Counted from the stretch's first letter, positions 42,808 through 50,734 are shown. The stretch is DNA of 64,000 nt from UBA1764 sp045642565 (GCA_045642565.1 JAZUJE010000008.1:1-64000), one strand, 5' to 3'. Numbers and translations are program-made. The notes: generated by a model from the sequence alone, not told the origin.

Positions 42808-44088
42808 ATGGACTATAAAAAGCGAATTGTCGATAATTTACTCGATTTGAAATTGGAATCATTTGGTGCCACCTTGATAAAAGGTCCCAAAGGATGCGGC
42901 AAAACCACATCTGCAAAGCAAAAAGCAAAAAGTTATGTGGAATTTCAAGATGAAGAAGTGCGCGATAATTTGTTGGCAGTTGCTGAAACTGCTCCCAAAA
43001 AACTTTTGATTGGTGAAAAGCCACGCCTTTTTGACGAATGGCAGGATGCACCGAAACTTTGGGGAACAATTCGCAAGGATATTGACGACAGCGGTGAAAA
43101 CGGGCAATATATTCTGACGGGTTCATCCTCCAAAGACGTCAAAGTTGCGCATACCGGAACGCTCCGTATCAGCCAGTTACAGATGTATCCAATGAGCTTA
43201 TACGAAAGTGAAGAATCAAACGGTACGGTTTCCTTGCTTGATCTTTTTGATAACCCCGACTCGTTTGACGGTTGCGAATCAAACCTAACAATAGACGATT
43301 TAATTTTTGCTATTTGCAGAGGAGGATGGCCTCGTGGACTTTTGAACAAAACGCCCCGCTCCAAATTGGAAATTGCAAAAGACTTATTCAAGCAGACTTA
43401 TTCAGTGGACATTTCTAACATTGACGGCAAAAAGCGCAACGCCAGATGTGCTCAAGCAATCCTGCAATCTTATAGCCGCAATATCTGCACTTTGGCAGAA
43501 TCGAAAACGATCATAGGAGATGTGCAGGCAAATTATGATGTCAGTCCGGCTACCATTTATGACTATATACATGCCCTTGAAAAGTTGTATATTATCGAGG
43601 ATGTAGAAGCGTGGTGTCCGGCGATTCGTTCCAAGAGCAATCTCCGTTCTTCACAAAAGAGAAATCTGATCGACCCGTCTGTTGCCGTCGCTGCGCTTGG
43701 TCTGTCTCCAGATTATTTCAACACCGATTTCAAGACGCTCGGCTTCTTATTTGAATCGCTTTGCATTCGGGATTTGAAAATCTATTCTTCCGCTTTTGAC
43801 GGAAAAATGTCCTATTATCATGACCGATACGGATTGGAGGCAGATGGTGTTTTGCACCTGAACGACGGCAGATATGCTCTACTTGAATTCAAACTCGGCT
43901 CCAAAGAAATTGAAATGGGTGCAAAGCATTTGTGCGATATTGAAAAACTGATCAAAGAATACAACAAAAAAGAAAACCAGTGTCCGCTTCGGATTCCGGA
44001 TTTGAAAATAGTTATCACCGGCGGACAGTACGGATATAAACGCGAGGACGGAGTGTTTGTTATCCCGATCGGATGTTTGAAAAATTGA
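42808..44088 (+). CDS. AAA+ ATPase with DUF4143 domain
   Basis: The 426-residue protein has a Walker A in LIKGPKGCGKTTSAKQKA (about residues 23-40), Walker B-like LFDEWQDAPKLW, and the sensor-like QYILTGSS. A winged-helix region follows (YDVSPATIYDYIHALEKLYI). The C-terminal DUF4143 part contains a nuclease-like strand pair, EADGVLHLNDGRYALLEFK with ExK. Such ATPases are widespread in gut bacteria and of unknown role. Its DNA is GC-richer than the RT gene behind it, so it may have joined separately. A 137-bp gap separates it from the RT. Confidence 0.88.
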   Translation: MDYKKRIVDNLLDLKLESFGATLIKGPKGCGKTTSAKQKAKSYVEFQDEEVRDNLLAVAETAPKKLLIGEKPRLFDEWQDAPKLWGTIRKDIDDSGENGQYILTGSSSKDVKVAHTGTLRISQLQMYPMSLYESEESNGTVSLLDLFDNPDSFDGCESNLTIDDLIFAICRGGWPRGLLNKTPRSKLEIAKDLFKQTYSVDISNIDGKKRNARCAQAILQSYSRNICTLAESKTIIGDVQANYDVSPATIYDYIHALEKLYIIEDVEAWCPAIRSKSNLRSSQKRNLIDPSVAVAALGLSPDYFNTDFKTLGFLFESLCIRDLKIYSSAFDGKMSYYHDRYGLEADGVLHLNDGRYALLEFKLGSKEIEMGAKHLCDIEKLIKEYNKKENQCPLRIPDLKIVITGGQYGYKREDGVFVIPIGCLKN

Positions 44089-44225
44089 AAACTGCTTGAT
44101 TCGGTCATGGCAAACTCTGCTTATTATGAATTACTTTTTTCTGTGCACCACTTGAGCCCCAACGTTTCTCGACAATAGTTAAAATTACAAAAATATAGCA
44201 ATCACAATCAATAGGAGCAATTAAA

Positions 44226-45917
44226 ATGTTAGATGCAAAAAGACTTTTGGAATTCGAATATTTTCCGAGCGAATTACCCGAGTGCTTTACTTCAAAAGGA
44301 TTAGCACAACATTATTCGGAAATAAAAGGCCAAATTAATTCTCATTCATTTCCTTCATCACTTCCCTTGGAGTTTTCAATTTACAAAGGGGAAAACTCAC
44401 GGCGAAGAATGGCGTTGCCGAATCCAATTCATTATTTCAAAATTGTAGATTTGTTGGTCGAAAACGAAAGGGACTTATTTGATCTCTTTGAAAAAAGTGA
44501 TTATTCGCTAACAAAGCCTTCGACCGATCAAAGCGATACACAAAAAAGAGCATATAATAGGGTGTCAAACAATCCTATGCAAACAAGACTTATCAATGAG
44601 AAAAATTTTTGCGATAATACCATTTGTATAAAATTAGATATAAGTAATTTTTTTGATAGCATTTATACTCATTCGATTTCATGGGCCATACATACAAAAA
44701 ATGTGGCTAAACAAAAAACAGGCGATAAAACGCTTTTGGGCAACAAGATTGATAAAGCGTTACAAGAACTTAATTACGACCAAACACATGGGATATTGGT
44801 CGGCAATGCAGTTTCAAGAATCATTTCTGAAATAATACTTTGTAAAATTGATGCTGAAATAAAAGTAGCATTTCCTAATATAAAAATGTGTCGTTTTGTT
44901 GACGATTATTCTTTTTACATCAAAGAAAATGAGTCGCCAAACGCCATTATTTCTTTTGTTCGCAATCGTTTGTTAGAATATGATTTGGTACTAAATGAAG
45001 CAAAAACAAAATTATATAACGCTCCATTTGTTTTAGAGCGAAGTGGAATAGATGAAATTAAAGCGATAAATACACATGATGCCTATACCTACTATAACAG
45101 ACTTATAATCATGTTTGACAAATACAAAGATTTATCCTTGTTAAAATATGGATTGTCAATATTATCACCAATCATAAATGATAGAAGCTTTCACACGGTA
45201 TTTCCGCTTTTAAATAATTTATGGGTTACATATCCTTCCTTAGCCGAAAAAATCTTGCCGATTTTTTATTCAAAAAAAGATTTGTTTGATTCAAAAGAAA
45301 AAAATGTTTTTAAAACATCATTATGCTCAATAATTAATTTAGGCATTCAATACCGTCAAGAAGCAGAAACCATTTGGGCAGTTTGGGGAATGACTCTGTT
45401 TGATTTTAATTTTAATCAGAGATTATTTGAAAACTTATGCACATCCAATAATGACTTGGCAATAATTATTGCAGCAGTTTATATGAAAAAATATGGTTAT
45501 AAGTATTATGATGAAGTTATAAATGAATTGGTCAAACGAATTACAGACGAATCGATCGATTCTTCCCCCAAAAACAGAAAAGATATATATTTTCCACATT
45601 GGTTGTTGATATATGAGCTTACCAAGAAAAACATAGTCTGCAACACAACCTTTCAAAGTGTCAAAACTGATCCATTTTTCAAAAAAATATATGATTTAGA
45701 TGTAGATTTCTATGATTGCAATATAGTACCGAATGCCAATGAGAAGGTTAAAGTAAAAGCAAAAATGAGCGAAATGGACAAGCAGAATTTGTCTGTATTG
45801 CTCGAGATGATTGTACCGGAAAAAATGTCAAATAACGAAAAAATAAAAGAAATAGTTGAGAGAATTAACAGCATTGTTTTTGATAGCGACGAAAATTGGG
45901 TTTATGATATACCGTAA
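44226..45917 (+). CDS. Abi/UG-type reverse transcriptase, probable antiphage
   Basis: The 563-residue protein has reverse transcriptase motifs: motif A KLDISNFFDSIYTHSISWA (D138), a motif B-like THGILVGNAVSRIISEIIL, and motif C CRFVDDYSFY (D226, D227). The SIYTHS form of motif A and VDD instead of ADD are typical of abortive-infection and unknown-group RTs (AbiA, AbiK, DRT families) and not of group II introns or retrons. Residues about 270-563 are helical and without known domains, like the alpha-repeat tails of Abi RTs. AGGAG precedes the ATG. A separate HEPN gene follows after 174 bp, so the pair may be an AbiA-like system in two genes. Confidence 0.85.
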   Translation: MLDAKRLLEFEYFPSELPECFTSKGLAQHYSEIKGQINSHSFPSSLPLEFSIYKGENSRRRMALPNPIHYFKIVDLLVENERDLFDLFEKSDYSLTKPSTDQSDTQKRAYNRVSNNPMQTRLINEKNFCDNTICIKLDISNFFDSIYTHSISWAIHTKNVAKQKTGDKTLLGNKIDKALQELNYDQTHGILVGNAVSRIISEIILCKIDAEIKVAFPNIKMCRFVDDYSFYIKENESPNAIISFVRNRLLEYDLVLNEAKTKLYNAPFVLERSGIDEIKAINTHDAYTYYNRLIIMFDKYKDLSLLKYGLSILSPIINDRSFHTVFPLLNNLWVTYPSLAEKILPIFYSKKDLFDSKEKNVFKTSLCSIINLGIQYRQEAETIWAVWGMTLFDFNFNQRLFENLCTSNNDLAIIIAAVYMKKYGYKYYDEVINELVKRITDESIDSSPKNRKDIYFPHWLLIYELTKKNIVCNTTFQSVKTDPFFKKIYDLDVDFYDCNIVPNANEKVKVKAKMSEMDKQNLSVLLEMIVPEKMSNNEKIKEIVERINSIVFDSDENWVYDIP

Positions 45918-46091
45918 AGAATCTTGATGTTGTCTGGCAAAACAATGACCTTGAGCACATTCAAAATTAAAAAGGCCAAACTTTCAATTAGAATACTGTT
46001 AATCAGCTCAGAAGTTGATTGAAGTTCAGAAATACTCTGAAGCAAAACGCCAATATATAAGGATTACAAAAATATGTAAGGCAGCAAAAAT

Positions 46092-46736
46092 ATGTTAAAC
46101 AAATATTTTAGAATGGATGGAAATAATAGTCTTGATTTTATGTATGCAAACATTGCAGTAAAAAATATATATTTTGCGTTAATCTCATTGGACTATATCT
46201 TTGATTCCGACAAGTATAATATTGGTGTCTACCATGATGAACACACATATTACTTTTTCCACATTCAAAGTTTGCTAACTGCTTGCGGAAATATAGCTAA
46301 TGTTTTTTATAATCTGGGTGTTCATAATGGACGTCGATCAACCGAACGTTGCCGAAGACTGCGTAATACATTCAATATAAGCAAGGGCATGTATCAACTT
46401 GTTTTTCAAAAAGAAGCACGCAATACGAACGAGCACTTTGACGAACGTTATGAAGAATTCGGCGGAAATTTGGGAGACTATAATTTGTTAGACCATGATA
46501 CAGATGCATATATGAGAGCTGTAATACAAACCAATCCTCATTTAAGAACATATGACATAGAGAATCATATATATCATACATTCATTCGCAGATCGGGAAG
46601 ATTTGAACGATTTGAGTACAACTTAATAGAATTACGACGAGAATTAGAGCGAATGCGTGATAGCATAATCGATAATCCAGTTTTTTCTTCTGCTTGGGTA
46701 GAAGAAATGCCAATAGAACAAGTCGAGAGACATTAA
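46092..46736 (+). CDS. HEPN-like protein, partner candidate of the reverse transcriptase
   Basis: The 214-residue helical protein has the motif EARNTNEHFDERYEEFG, with R110 and H115 giving the Rx4H pattern of HEPN RNases. Helices before it (YFFHIQSLLTACGNIANVFY) would pack the usual four-helix bundle. HEPN proteins cleave RNA in many defence and toxin systems. The gene follows the RT in the same direction. A 13-bp string, ATTACAAAAATAT, lies 29-41 bp upstream of both genes (44184-44196 and 46063-46075). The family cannot be named further; a non-catalytic role is possible. Confidence 0.6.
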   Translation: MLNKYFRMDGNNSLDFMYANIAVKNIYFALISLDYIFDSDKYNIGVYHDEHTYYFFHIQSLLTACGNIANVFYNLGVHNGRRSTERCRRLRNTFNISKGMYQLVFQKEARNTNEHFDERYEEFGGNLGDYNLLDHDTDAYMRAVIQTNPHLRTYDIENHIYHTFIRRSGRFERFEYNLIELRRELERMRDSIIDNPVFSSAWVEEMPIEQVERH

Positions 46737-46767
46737 GCGTAATTCCGATAAAAAATTAAAGTAAAGG

Positions 46768-46812
46768 ATCCGACTCTGCAGTACAATATGGCAAAGCCGG
46801 ATTTTATTTTTT
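46768..46812 (+). terminator. Terminator after the HEPN gene
   Basis: ATCCGACTCTGC (46768-46779) pairs, with two mismatches, to GCAAAGCCGGAT (46791-46802), followed by TTTATTTTTTTG. It resembles the DUF6809 terminator hairpin at 42039-42068. Confidence 0.75.
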
Positions 46813-46831
46813 TGTTCAATTCCCAGCATTC

Positions 46832-46867
46832 AACCCGTGCGTTCGCTGTCTTGAAAATGTAGTGTTT
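46832..46867 (+). repeat. Right copy of imperfect direct repeat bounding the ATPase-RT-HEPN block
   Basis: AACCCGTGCGT, then CTTGAAAATGTAGTGTTT, matches 42443-42477. In both places a CCGG-type hairpin lies just to the left. The stretch 46737-47161 holds the terminator, this repeat, the TTTTGGACAAC repeat and the marR promoter; minus-strand frames crossing it look like decayed element-end sequence rather than genes. Confidence 0.55.
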
Positions 46868-46985
46868 ATGCGGGTTTTGGTCAAATCCGTTATCAACCAC
46901 GCGACCAAAAGCAAAAGCTTGGACTCTCAATGATTTCCAGGCTTTTTTCTTTTTCTTCAAATAGTTGAAATGGCCTAGTTTTTAG

Positions 46986-47013
46986 TTTTTGGACAACTTT
47001 TGGACAACTTTTT
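46986..47013 (+). repeat. Left TTTTGGACAAC tandem repeat
   Basis: TTTTGGACAAC is repeated in tandem with an 11-bp period and ends in TTTTT. A near copy is at 50544-50575, next to the tRNA-fMet remnant. Short tandem TGGACA-type repeats near element ends are typical of integrase arm sites; that role is inferred. Confidence 0.5.
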
Positions 47014-47095
47014 ATGTAGTAAACAGCTTCAGAAATGAAGCTGTTTGCTTTTTTGATGCTATCATTACGGTGGCAATTCATGTTCTCTGGAAATG

Positions 47096-47143
47096 TTGAC
47101 AACGCGAACACATTTATGGGATAATATTACTAATAGTATTAGT
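47096..47143 (+). promoter_or_regulatory. Promoter and operator of the MarR operon
   Basis: TTGACA (47096-47101) and GATAAT (47120-47125) are 18 bp apart, with TGG before the -10. The perfect inverted repeat ACTAATA-G-TATTAGT (47129-47143) lies at the transcription start, 18 bp before the marR ATG. This fits autorepression by the MarR protein. Confidence 0.72.
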
Positions 47144-47161
47144 TAAATTTGAGGAAAAATT

Positions 47162-47602
47162 ATGGAATCAGAATCACAAATTACTCAATCATTTATTGAT
47201 ATGAGATCAAGCCAAGAGTATAGAGATTATTTAAGAGCTTTTGCACAAAAATCTTTTAACATAACTCAAATACTTACATATATTCATGGGCATGGTGGTA
47301 ACGTGCATCCAAATAGAATAGCAGAAGATTTATCAATTACCACAGCCCAAATGGCTGTGTTGTTAAACCATCTTGAGAAATGTGGATATATAGAACGCAT
47401 GCCAGATAAAGACGATCATAGAAAAACAAATGTTAGACTAACTGAAGCTGGAAAAAACTATCGTAAAGAGCTGAGTAAGAAGTATCATTCGTTTATTAAT
47501 GAAATATTTATACGCATGGGGAAACGGGATTCTGAACGATTTGTCGAACTATTTTCTGAGTTTGTAAAAACCGGCGCGCAGATTTATTCAGAAAGGTCAT
47601 AA
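47162..47602 (+). CDS. MarR-family transcriptional regulator
   Basis: The 146-residue winged-helix regulator shows NRIAEDLSITTAQMAVLLNH for the recognition helix, the wing ERMPDKDDHRKTNVRLTEAG with the conserved D-DRR-like turn, and long dimerisation helices at both ends. GAGG precedes the ATG. It heads an operon whose other products are an amidoligase-like protein, a DUF1538 membrane protein and two P-II-like proteins, and probably senses a small ligand connected with them. Confidence 0.93.
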   Translation: MESESQITQSFIDMRSSQEYRDYLRAFAQKSFNITQILTYIHGHGGNVHPNRIAEDLSITTAQMAVLLNHLEKCGYIERMPDKDDHRKTNVRLTEAGKNYRKELSKKYHSFINEIFIRMGKRDSERFVELFSEFVKTGAQIYSERS

Positions 47603-47603
47603 G

Positions 47604-48278
47604 ATGATAAATAGGGTTAAGGGATCCATTCAAGAAAATAAAGATAAAAAGCAATACATGAAAATTCTAAACATTCAGGACAAGCATAACAAAGAATTCT
47701 TTGATATGGATGGCTGTGGATTGGAAATTGAATTTGGTGTTATCTATGAACCAAGATGCAGAGTCTATATTGCTACGGGGCTTAAAAAAATGAAGGAGTT
47801 TGTAGCTAATAGGGGTAAATTTGTTTTGGATGACAGCATCGGAAAATTTTTGAATGTGGAAATTGTTTTAAATCCATTTACTTTGGAAGATCTTAAGCCT
47901 ATTTTTAATGGTATTGTTGATATATTGAATTTCTACGAAAACTTTGTATTTGATGATAACTGTGGTATACATGCGAATTTCAGAGCTGATGATAAATTAA
48001 AGGAGAAGTTTTACAACATTATCACAGATGGTCGGTATGACAGTGAGAGGTTCAGTCATAGTAAATACAAAAAAGATTTTAACGAAACTGTTATTAATTC
48101 TGATGGAACGAAGAAAACATATGAAGAGTACCTCGTTTATCAAAATACAGTTGGTGCAAAATACTGTGGCATTAACTTCCTTAAGCCAAACTTGGTAGAA
48201 GTGAGGACATTGAATCTTGAATGGGAAGATATAGAGTTTTTTTATAGCGCGTATGAAGAATCTAAAGGCTTAATATAA
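47604..48278 (+). CDS. Amidoligase-like protein
   Basis: The 224-residue protein has the pattern of the carboxylate-amine ligase (amidoligase_2, COOH-NH2 ligase) group: LEIEFGVIYEPRCRVYI near the start with paired acidic residues, VEIVLNPFTLEDLKPIFNGI, the glycine-histidine segment DDNCGIHANFRAD, and YCGINFLKPNLVEVRTLNLE near the end. Such enzymes join an amine to a carboxylate using ATP, often on peptides or gamma-glutamyl compounds. The start is 1 bp after the marR stop. The similarity is distant, and shorter than the usual family length, so confidence is moderate. Confidence 0.5.
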   Translation: MINRVKGSIQENKDKKQYMKILNIQDKHNKEFFDMDGCGLEIEFGVIYEPRCRVYIATGLKKMKEFVANRGKFVLDDSIGKFLNVEIVLNPFTLEDLKPIFNGIVDILNFYENFVFDDNCGIHANFRADDKLKEKFYNIITDGRYDSERFSHSKYKKDFNETVINSDGTKKTYEEYLVYQNTVGAKYCGINFLKPNLVEVRTLNLEWEDIEFFYSAYEESKGLI

Positions 48279-48294
48279 TTAGTGACAGTAAGCT

Positions 48295-49821
48295 ATGCAA
48301 TTTAAATTTTTATTCGACAAAATTAAAGAGGCGTTGATATCGGTATTACCGATTAGTGTGATGGTAATATTGTTGAACTTTACGTCACTTGTAAACTTTT
48401 CAACTACAGAAATTATCATTTTTCTATCCTGCACTTTATGTTTAATAGTTGGAATTGGGATGTTCAATTTAGGCGCTGATTTAGCGATGTCTCCTATGGG
48501 CGAATATATTGGTGTTGGCCTGACAAAATCAAAAAAACTTTGGATAATTATTCTAGTCTGTTTTGCAATGGGACTTTTAATTACAGTTGCTGAACCCGAT
48601 TTAAGTGTGTTAGCAACACAACTAGAATCGGTCATTAAGCCTAACAGTTTGATATTCGCTATTGGCGCAGGTGTAGGGCTATTTTTGGTTGTATCAGTTC
48701 TTAAGATATTATTTAAAAAAGATCTGTCATCGTTATTGCTGTTTTTCTACTTAGTAATGTTTGCGTTAACGAGCCTTGTTATTCTAAACGAAAGAACAGC
48801 ACTCCTTGCTTTGGCTTTTGATTCCGGCGGGGTTACAACAGGTCCTATTACGGTTCCGTTCATAATGGCTTTGGGAATTGGTATTGCAAGTTCTATTGGT
48901 GGAAAGGACGCTAGCGAAAACAGTTTCGGCTTAATTGCATTGTGTTCGGTTGGCCCGATTGTTGCAGTTATGATTTTAGCAATTAGTTCTGATGAGAGCT
49001 TAATTTATGCTATTCCTGATTATTCAATTGATAGCATTTCGTTTGGATATTTAGCAGAGGTGATTCTTGGCGTTAGCAAAGGTATTCTTAAATCTGTTAT
49101 TCTAATTTTTGGCTTCTTTGTCTTTATTAACGCAGCGATAATTAAATTGCCTGTAAGAAAAGTAGCAAGATTATTAAATGGAATCATAATTACTATTATT
49201 GGTTTGGTTATTTTTCTCTCAGCTGTAGAAATTGGTTTTATGCCTATAGGATATAAATTAGGGCAGGAACTCGCTACTTCACCATTTTTGCTTATTACTA
49301 TGGGATTTTTAATTGGTGCAGTTGTTGTGTTGGCCGAGCCAGCAGTACATGTGCTTAACAACCAGGTTGCTGATGTAACAAATGGGCTCGTTTCAAAGAA
49401 AGCCATGATGATAGCACTCTGCATTGGGGTTGGCATTTCTATAGGTTTATCAATGCTTAGAATAGTATTAGATTTTAGTATTCTGTATTATTTGATCCCC
49501 GGGTATCTTTTGTCTTTGGGCTTATCTTTATTTGTTCCAAAGATTTATACCGGTATTGCATTTGACTCCGGCGGAGTTGCTTCTGGACCGCTTACATCAA
49601 GTTTTATTCTACCATTGGCAGTTGGTGCATGTATTGTTCTAAACGGAGAAGACGGTGTATTATACAATGCATTTGGTGTTGTCGCAATGGTTGCAATGAC
49701 TCCTTTGATTACAATTCAGTGCTTAGGATTTTCTGCAATATATCATAAAAAGAGAAAACAAAAATATGCCATAAAAAAGATTTCAAATGCAAGTGATAAA
49801 CAGATAATTAGATTTAGATAA
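48295..49821 (+). CDS. DUF1538 family membrane protein (putative transporter)
   Basis: The 508-residue integral membrane protein has two homologous halves. Each has a GADLAMSPMGEYIG or IGYKLGQELATSPF type entry and a repeated hallmark: FDSGGVTTGPITVPFIMALG in the first half and FDSGGVASGPLTSSFILPLA in the second. These carry an acidic residue and glycines inside the membrane, suggesting ion or substrate coupling. At least twelve hydrophobic segments are visible. The substrate is not known for the family. The two following genes encode P-II-like proteins, as would suit a regulated transporter. Confidence 0.88.
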   Translation: MQFKFLFDKIKEALISVLPISVMVILLNFTSLVNFSTTEIIIFLSCTLCLIVGIGMFNLGADLAMSPMGEYIGVGLTKSKKLWIIILVCFAMGLLITVAEPDLSVLATQLESVIKPNSLIFAIGAGVGLFLVVSVLKILFKKDLSSLLLFFYLVMFALTSLVILNERTALLALAFDSGGVTTGPITVPFIMALGIGIASSIGGKDASENSFGLIALCSVGPIVAVMILAISSDESLIYAIPDYSIDSISFGYLAEVILGVSKGILKSVILIFGFFVFINAAIIKLPVRKVARLLNGIIITIIGLVIFLSAVEIGFMPIGYKLGQELATSPFLLITMGFLIGAVVVLAEPAVHVLNNQVADVTNGLVSKKAMMIALCIGVGISIGLSMLRIVLDFSILYYLIPGYLLSLGLSLFVPKIYTGIAFDSGGVASGPLTSSFILPLAVGACIVLNGEDGVLYNAFGVVAMVAMTPLITIQCLGFSAIYHKKRKQKYAIKKISNASDKQIIRFR

Positions 49822-49834
49822 GGGATGGGAATAT

Positions 49835-50209
49835 ATGAATATTATTGATATTTTAAATAAAAATGCAATACCTCCTGAGCTTAAACTGCTGGTGGTAATT
49901 GTTAACAGGGATAGAAGTGAAATATTTTTAAACATTCTTCAAGAGTTTGAGATTAATGCGCAATTGTATATTAGTGCGACTGGTACTGCTAGCGAAGCTA
50001 TGCTACAGAAAATGGGTATCGGAACCCAAAAAGCTGTAATTGTTGCGGCAATTAGAGAAGACTTGGTAAAAGATGCATTAAGTTTTCTTGAAGATAAATT
50101 TAAAAATATTAAAAATGGGAAGGGTATTGCTTTTACAATTCCTTTTGCTTCGATTATTGGGGCATCTGCATATGGCTTTTTAAGCAATCAATTAGTGGAG
50201 GCTAAGTAG
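49835..50209 (+). CDS. P-II-like signalling protein 1
   Basis: The 124-residue protein resembles GlnB-type folds: LKLLVVIVNRDRSEIFLNIL as first strand and helix, ISATGTASEAMLQKMGIG in the T-loop position, then AAIREDLVKDALSFLEDKFK and KGIAFTIPFASIIG. The tyrosine-bearing T-loop of classical P-II is not conserved. P-II proteins bind ADP, ATP or other ligands and control transporters. It lies 13 bp after the DUF1538 gene and 2 bp before a second copy. Confidence 0.75.
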   Translation: MNIIDILNKNAIPPELKLLVVIVNRDRSEIFLNILQEFEINAQLYISATGTASEAMLQKMGIGTQKAVIVAAIREDLVKDALSFLEDKFKNIKNGKGIAFTIPFASIIGASAYGFLSNQLVEAK

Positions 50210-50211
50210 CG

Positions 50212-50541
50212 ATGAATGAATTTGAATTAATTATTTGTATTGTAAATAAAGGATATAGCGATACTGTAATGGATGCTGCAAGAAGCAATGGCGCGGGTGG
50301 TGGAACAATTGTAAATGCCCGCGGAACTGCTAACCCTGAGTCTGAAAAGCTTTTTGGAGTTGTTGTTCAGCCTGAAAAGGAAACCGTACTTATTGTTGCA
50401 AAAAAAGAGAAAGTCGATGCAATAGTGAGTGCTATTTATGATGTTGCAAATCTTGCAACAGATGGCCACGGCATAGCGTTTACTTTACCTATTGATTCGA
50501 TAGTGGGGCTTCCAGAAAAGCAATTAACGTGTAATTACTAA
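50212..50541 (+). CDS. P-II-like signalling protein 2
   Basis: The 109-residue protein is clearly P-II-like: FELIICIVNKGYSDTVMDAA, the glycine-rich segment NGAGGGTIVNARGTANPESE where the T-loop and nucleotide site lie, FGVVVQPEKETVLIVAKKEK and DGHGIAFTLPIDSIVGL. It may form a heteromer with the first copy. It ends the operon; the TTTTGGACAAC repeat begins 3 bp after its stop. Confidence 0.85.
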   Translation: MNEFELIICIVNKGYSDTVMDAARSNGAGGGTIVNARGTANPESEKLFGVVVQPEKETVLIVAKKEKVDAIVSAIYDVANLATDGHGIAFTLPIDSIVGLPEKQLTCNY

Positions 50542-50543
50542 TT

Positions 50544-50575
50544 CCTTTTGTGGACATCTTTTGGACAACTTTTTG
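50544..50575 (+). repeat. Right TTTTGGACAAC tandem repeat
   Basis: CCTTTTGTGGACATC followed by TTTTGGACAACTTTTTG is a near copy of 46986-47013. It lies 115 bp before the tRNA-fMet remnant, the distance and order expected of integrase arm sites and a core at an element end. The gap 50542-50916 also holds the tRNA remnant and terminator listed below, and a TATAAT at 50824-50829 that may serve the next gene; no coding frame is convincing. Confidence 0.5.
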
Positions 50576-50689
50576 TACAAAATAGTCCAAAGCAAGGCTA
50601 AACAATTCAACACGAAAAATGATAGTTTTGCTTGAAATTACAATACATTAAGCTGTTTTAATAAACATGGTAAAACGCAAAAATAATGT

Positions 50690-50734
50690 CTCATAACCCG
50701 GACGTCGCAGGCTCAAATCCTGTCCCCGCAACCA
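50690..50734 (+). pseudogene. 3' remnant of tRNA-fMet (island end, attachment-site copy)
   Basis: CTCATAACCCGGACGTCG, then CAGG, CTCAAATCCTGT and CCCCGCAACCA repeat the last 45 nt of tRNA-fMet with four changes. Three of these keep the T stem paired (GCAGG with CCTGT), but the universal T54 is changed to C. The 5' half of the tRNA is absent, so it is not a gene. It marks the far end of the island. Confidence 0.85.

Larger units (their letters stand above)
34356..50734. mobile_element. Mosaic genomic island integrated at tRNA-fMet
   Basis: The 3' part of tRNA-fMet (34356-34400) is repeated in the same orientation at 50690-50734, 41 of 45 positions identical, and the second copy is followed by a terminator that would suit a tRNA gene. 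Between them lie a decayed recombinase, an hsdR remnant, the Rnl operon, a DUF6809 gene, an ATPase-RT-HEPN block and a MarR-controlled operon, with clear changes in base composition. tRNA 3' ends are classic attachment sites of tyrosine recombinases, yet no intact integrase remains in the interval, so the island looks fixed. The extent of the original insertion, and whether later insertions enlarged it, is inferred. Confidence 0.7.

Noticed and set aside
44226..45917. Group II intron or retron reverse transcriptase
   Set aside because: There is no maturase or HNH domain and no YADD motif; motif C is VDD and motif A is of the Abi/UG type. A retron msr-msd pattern was not seen upstream in the 137-bp gap.
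46733..46960. A 75-codon minus-strand frame (starts MKKKKKAWKSLRVQ)
   Set aside because: It crosses the HEPN terminator and the direct repeat; the composition is explained by decayed element-end sequence, and there is no RBS.
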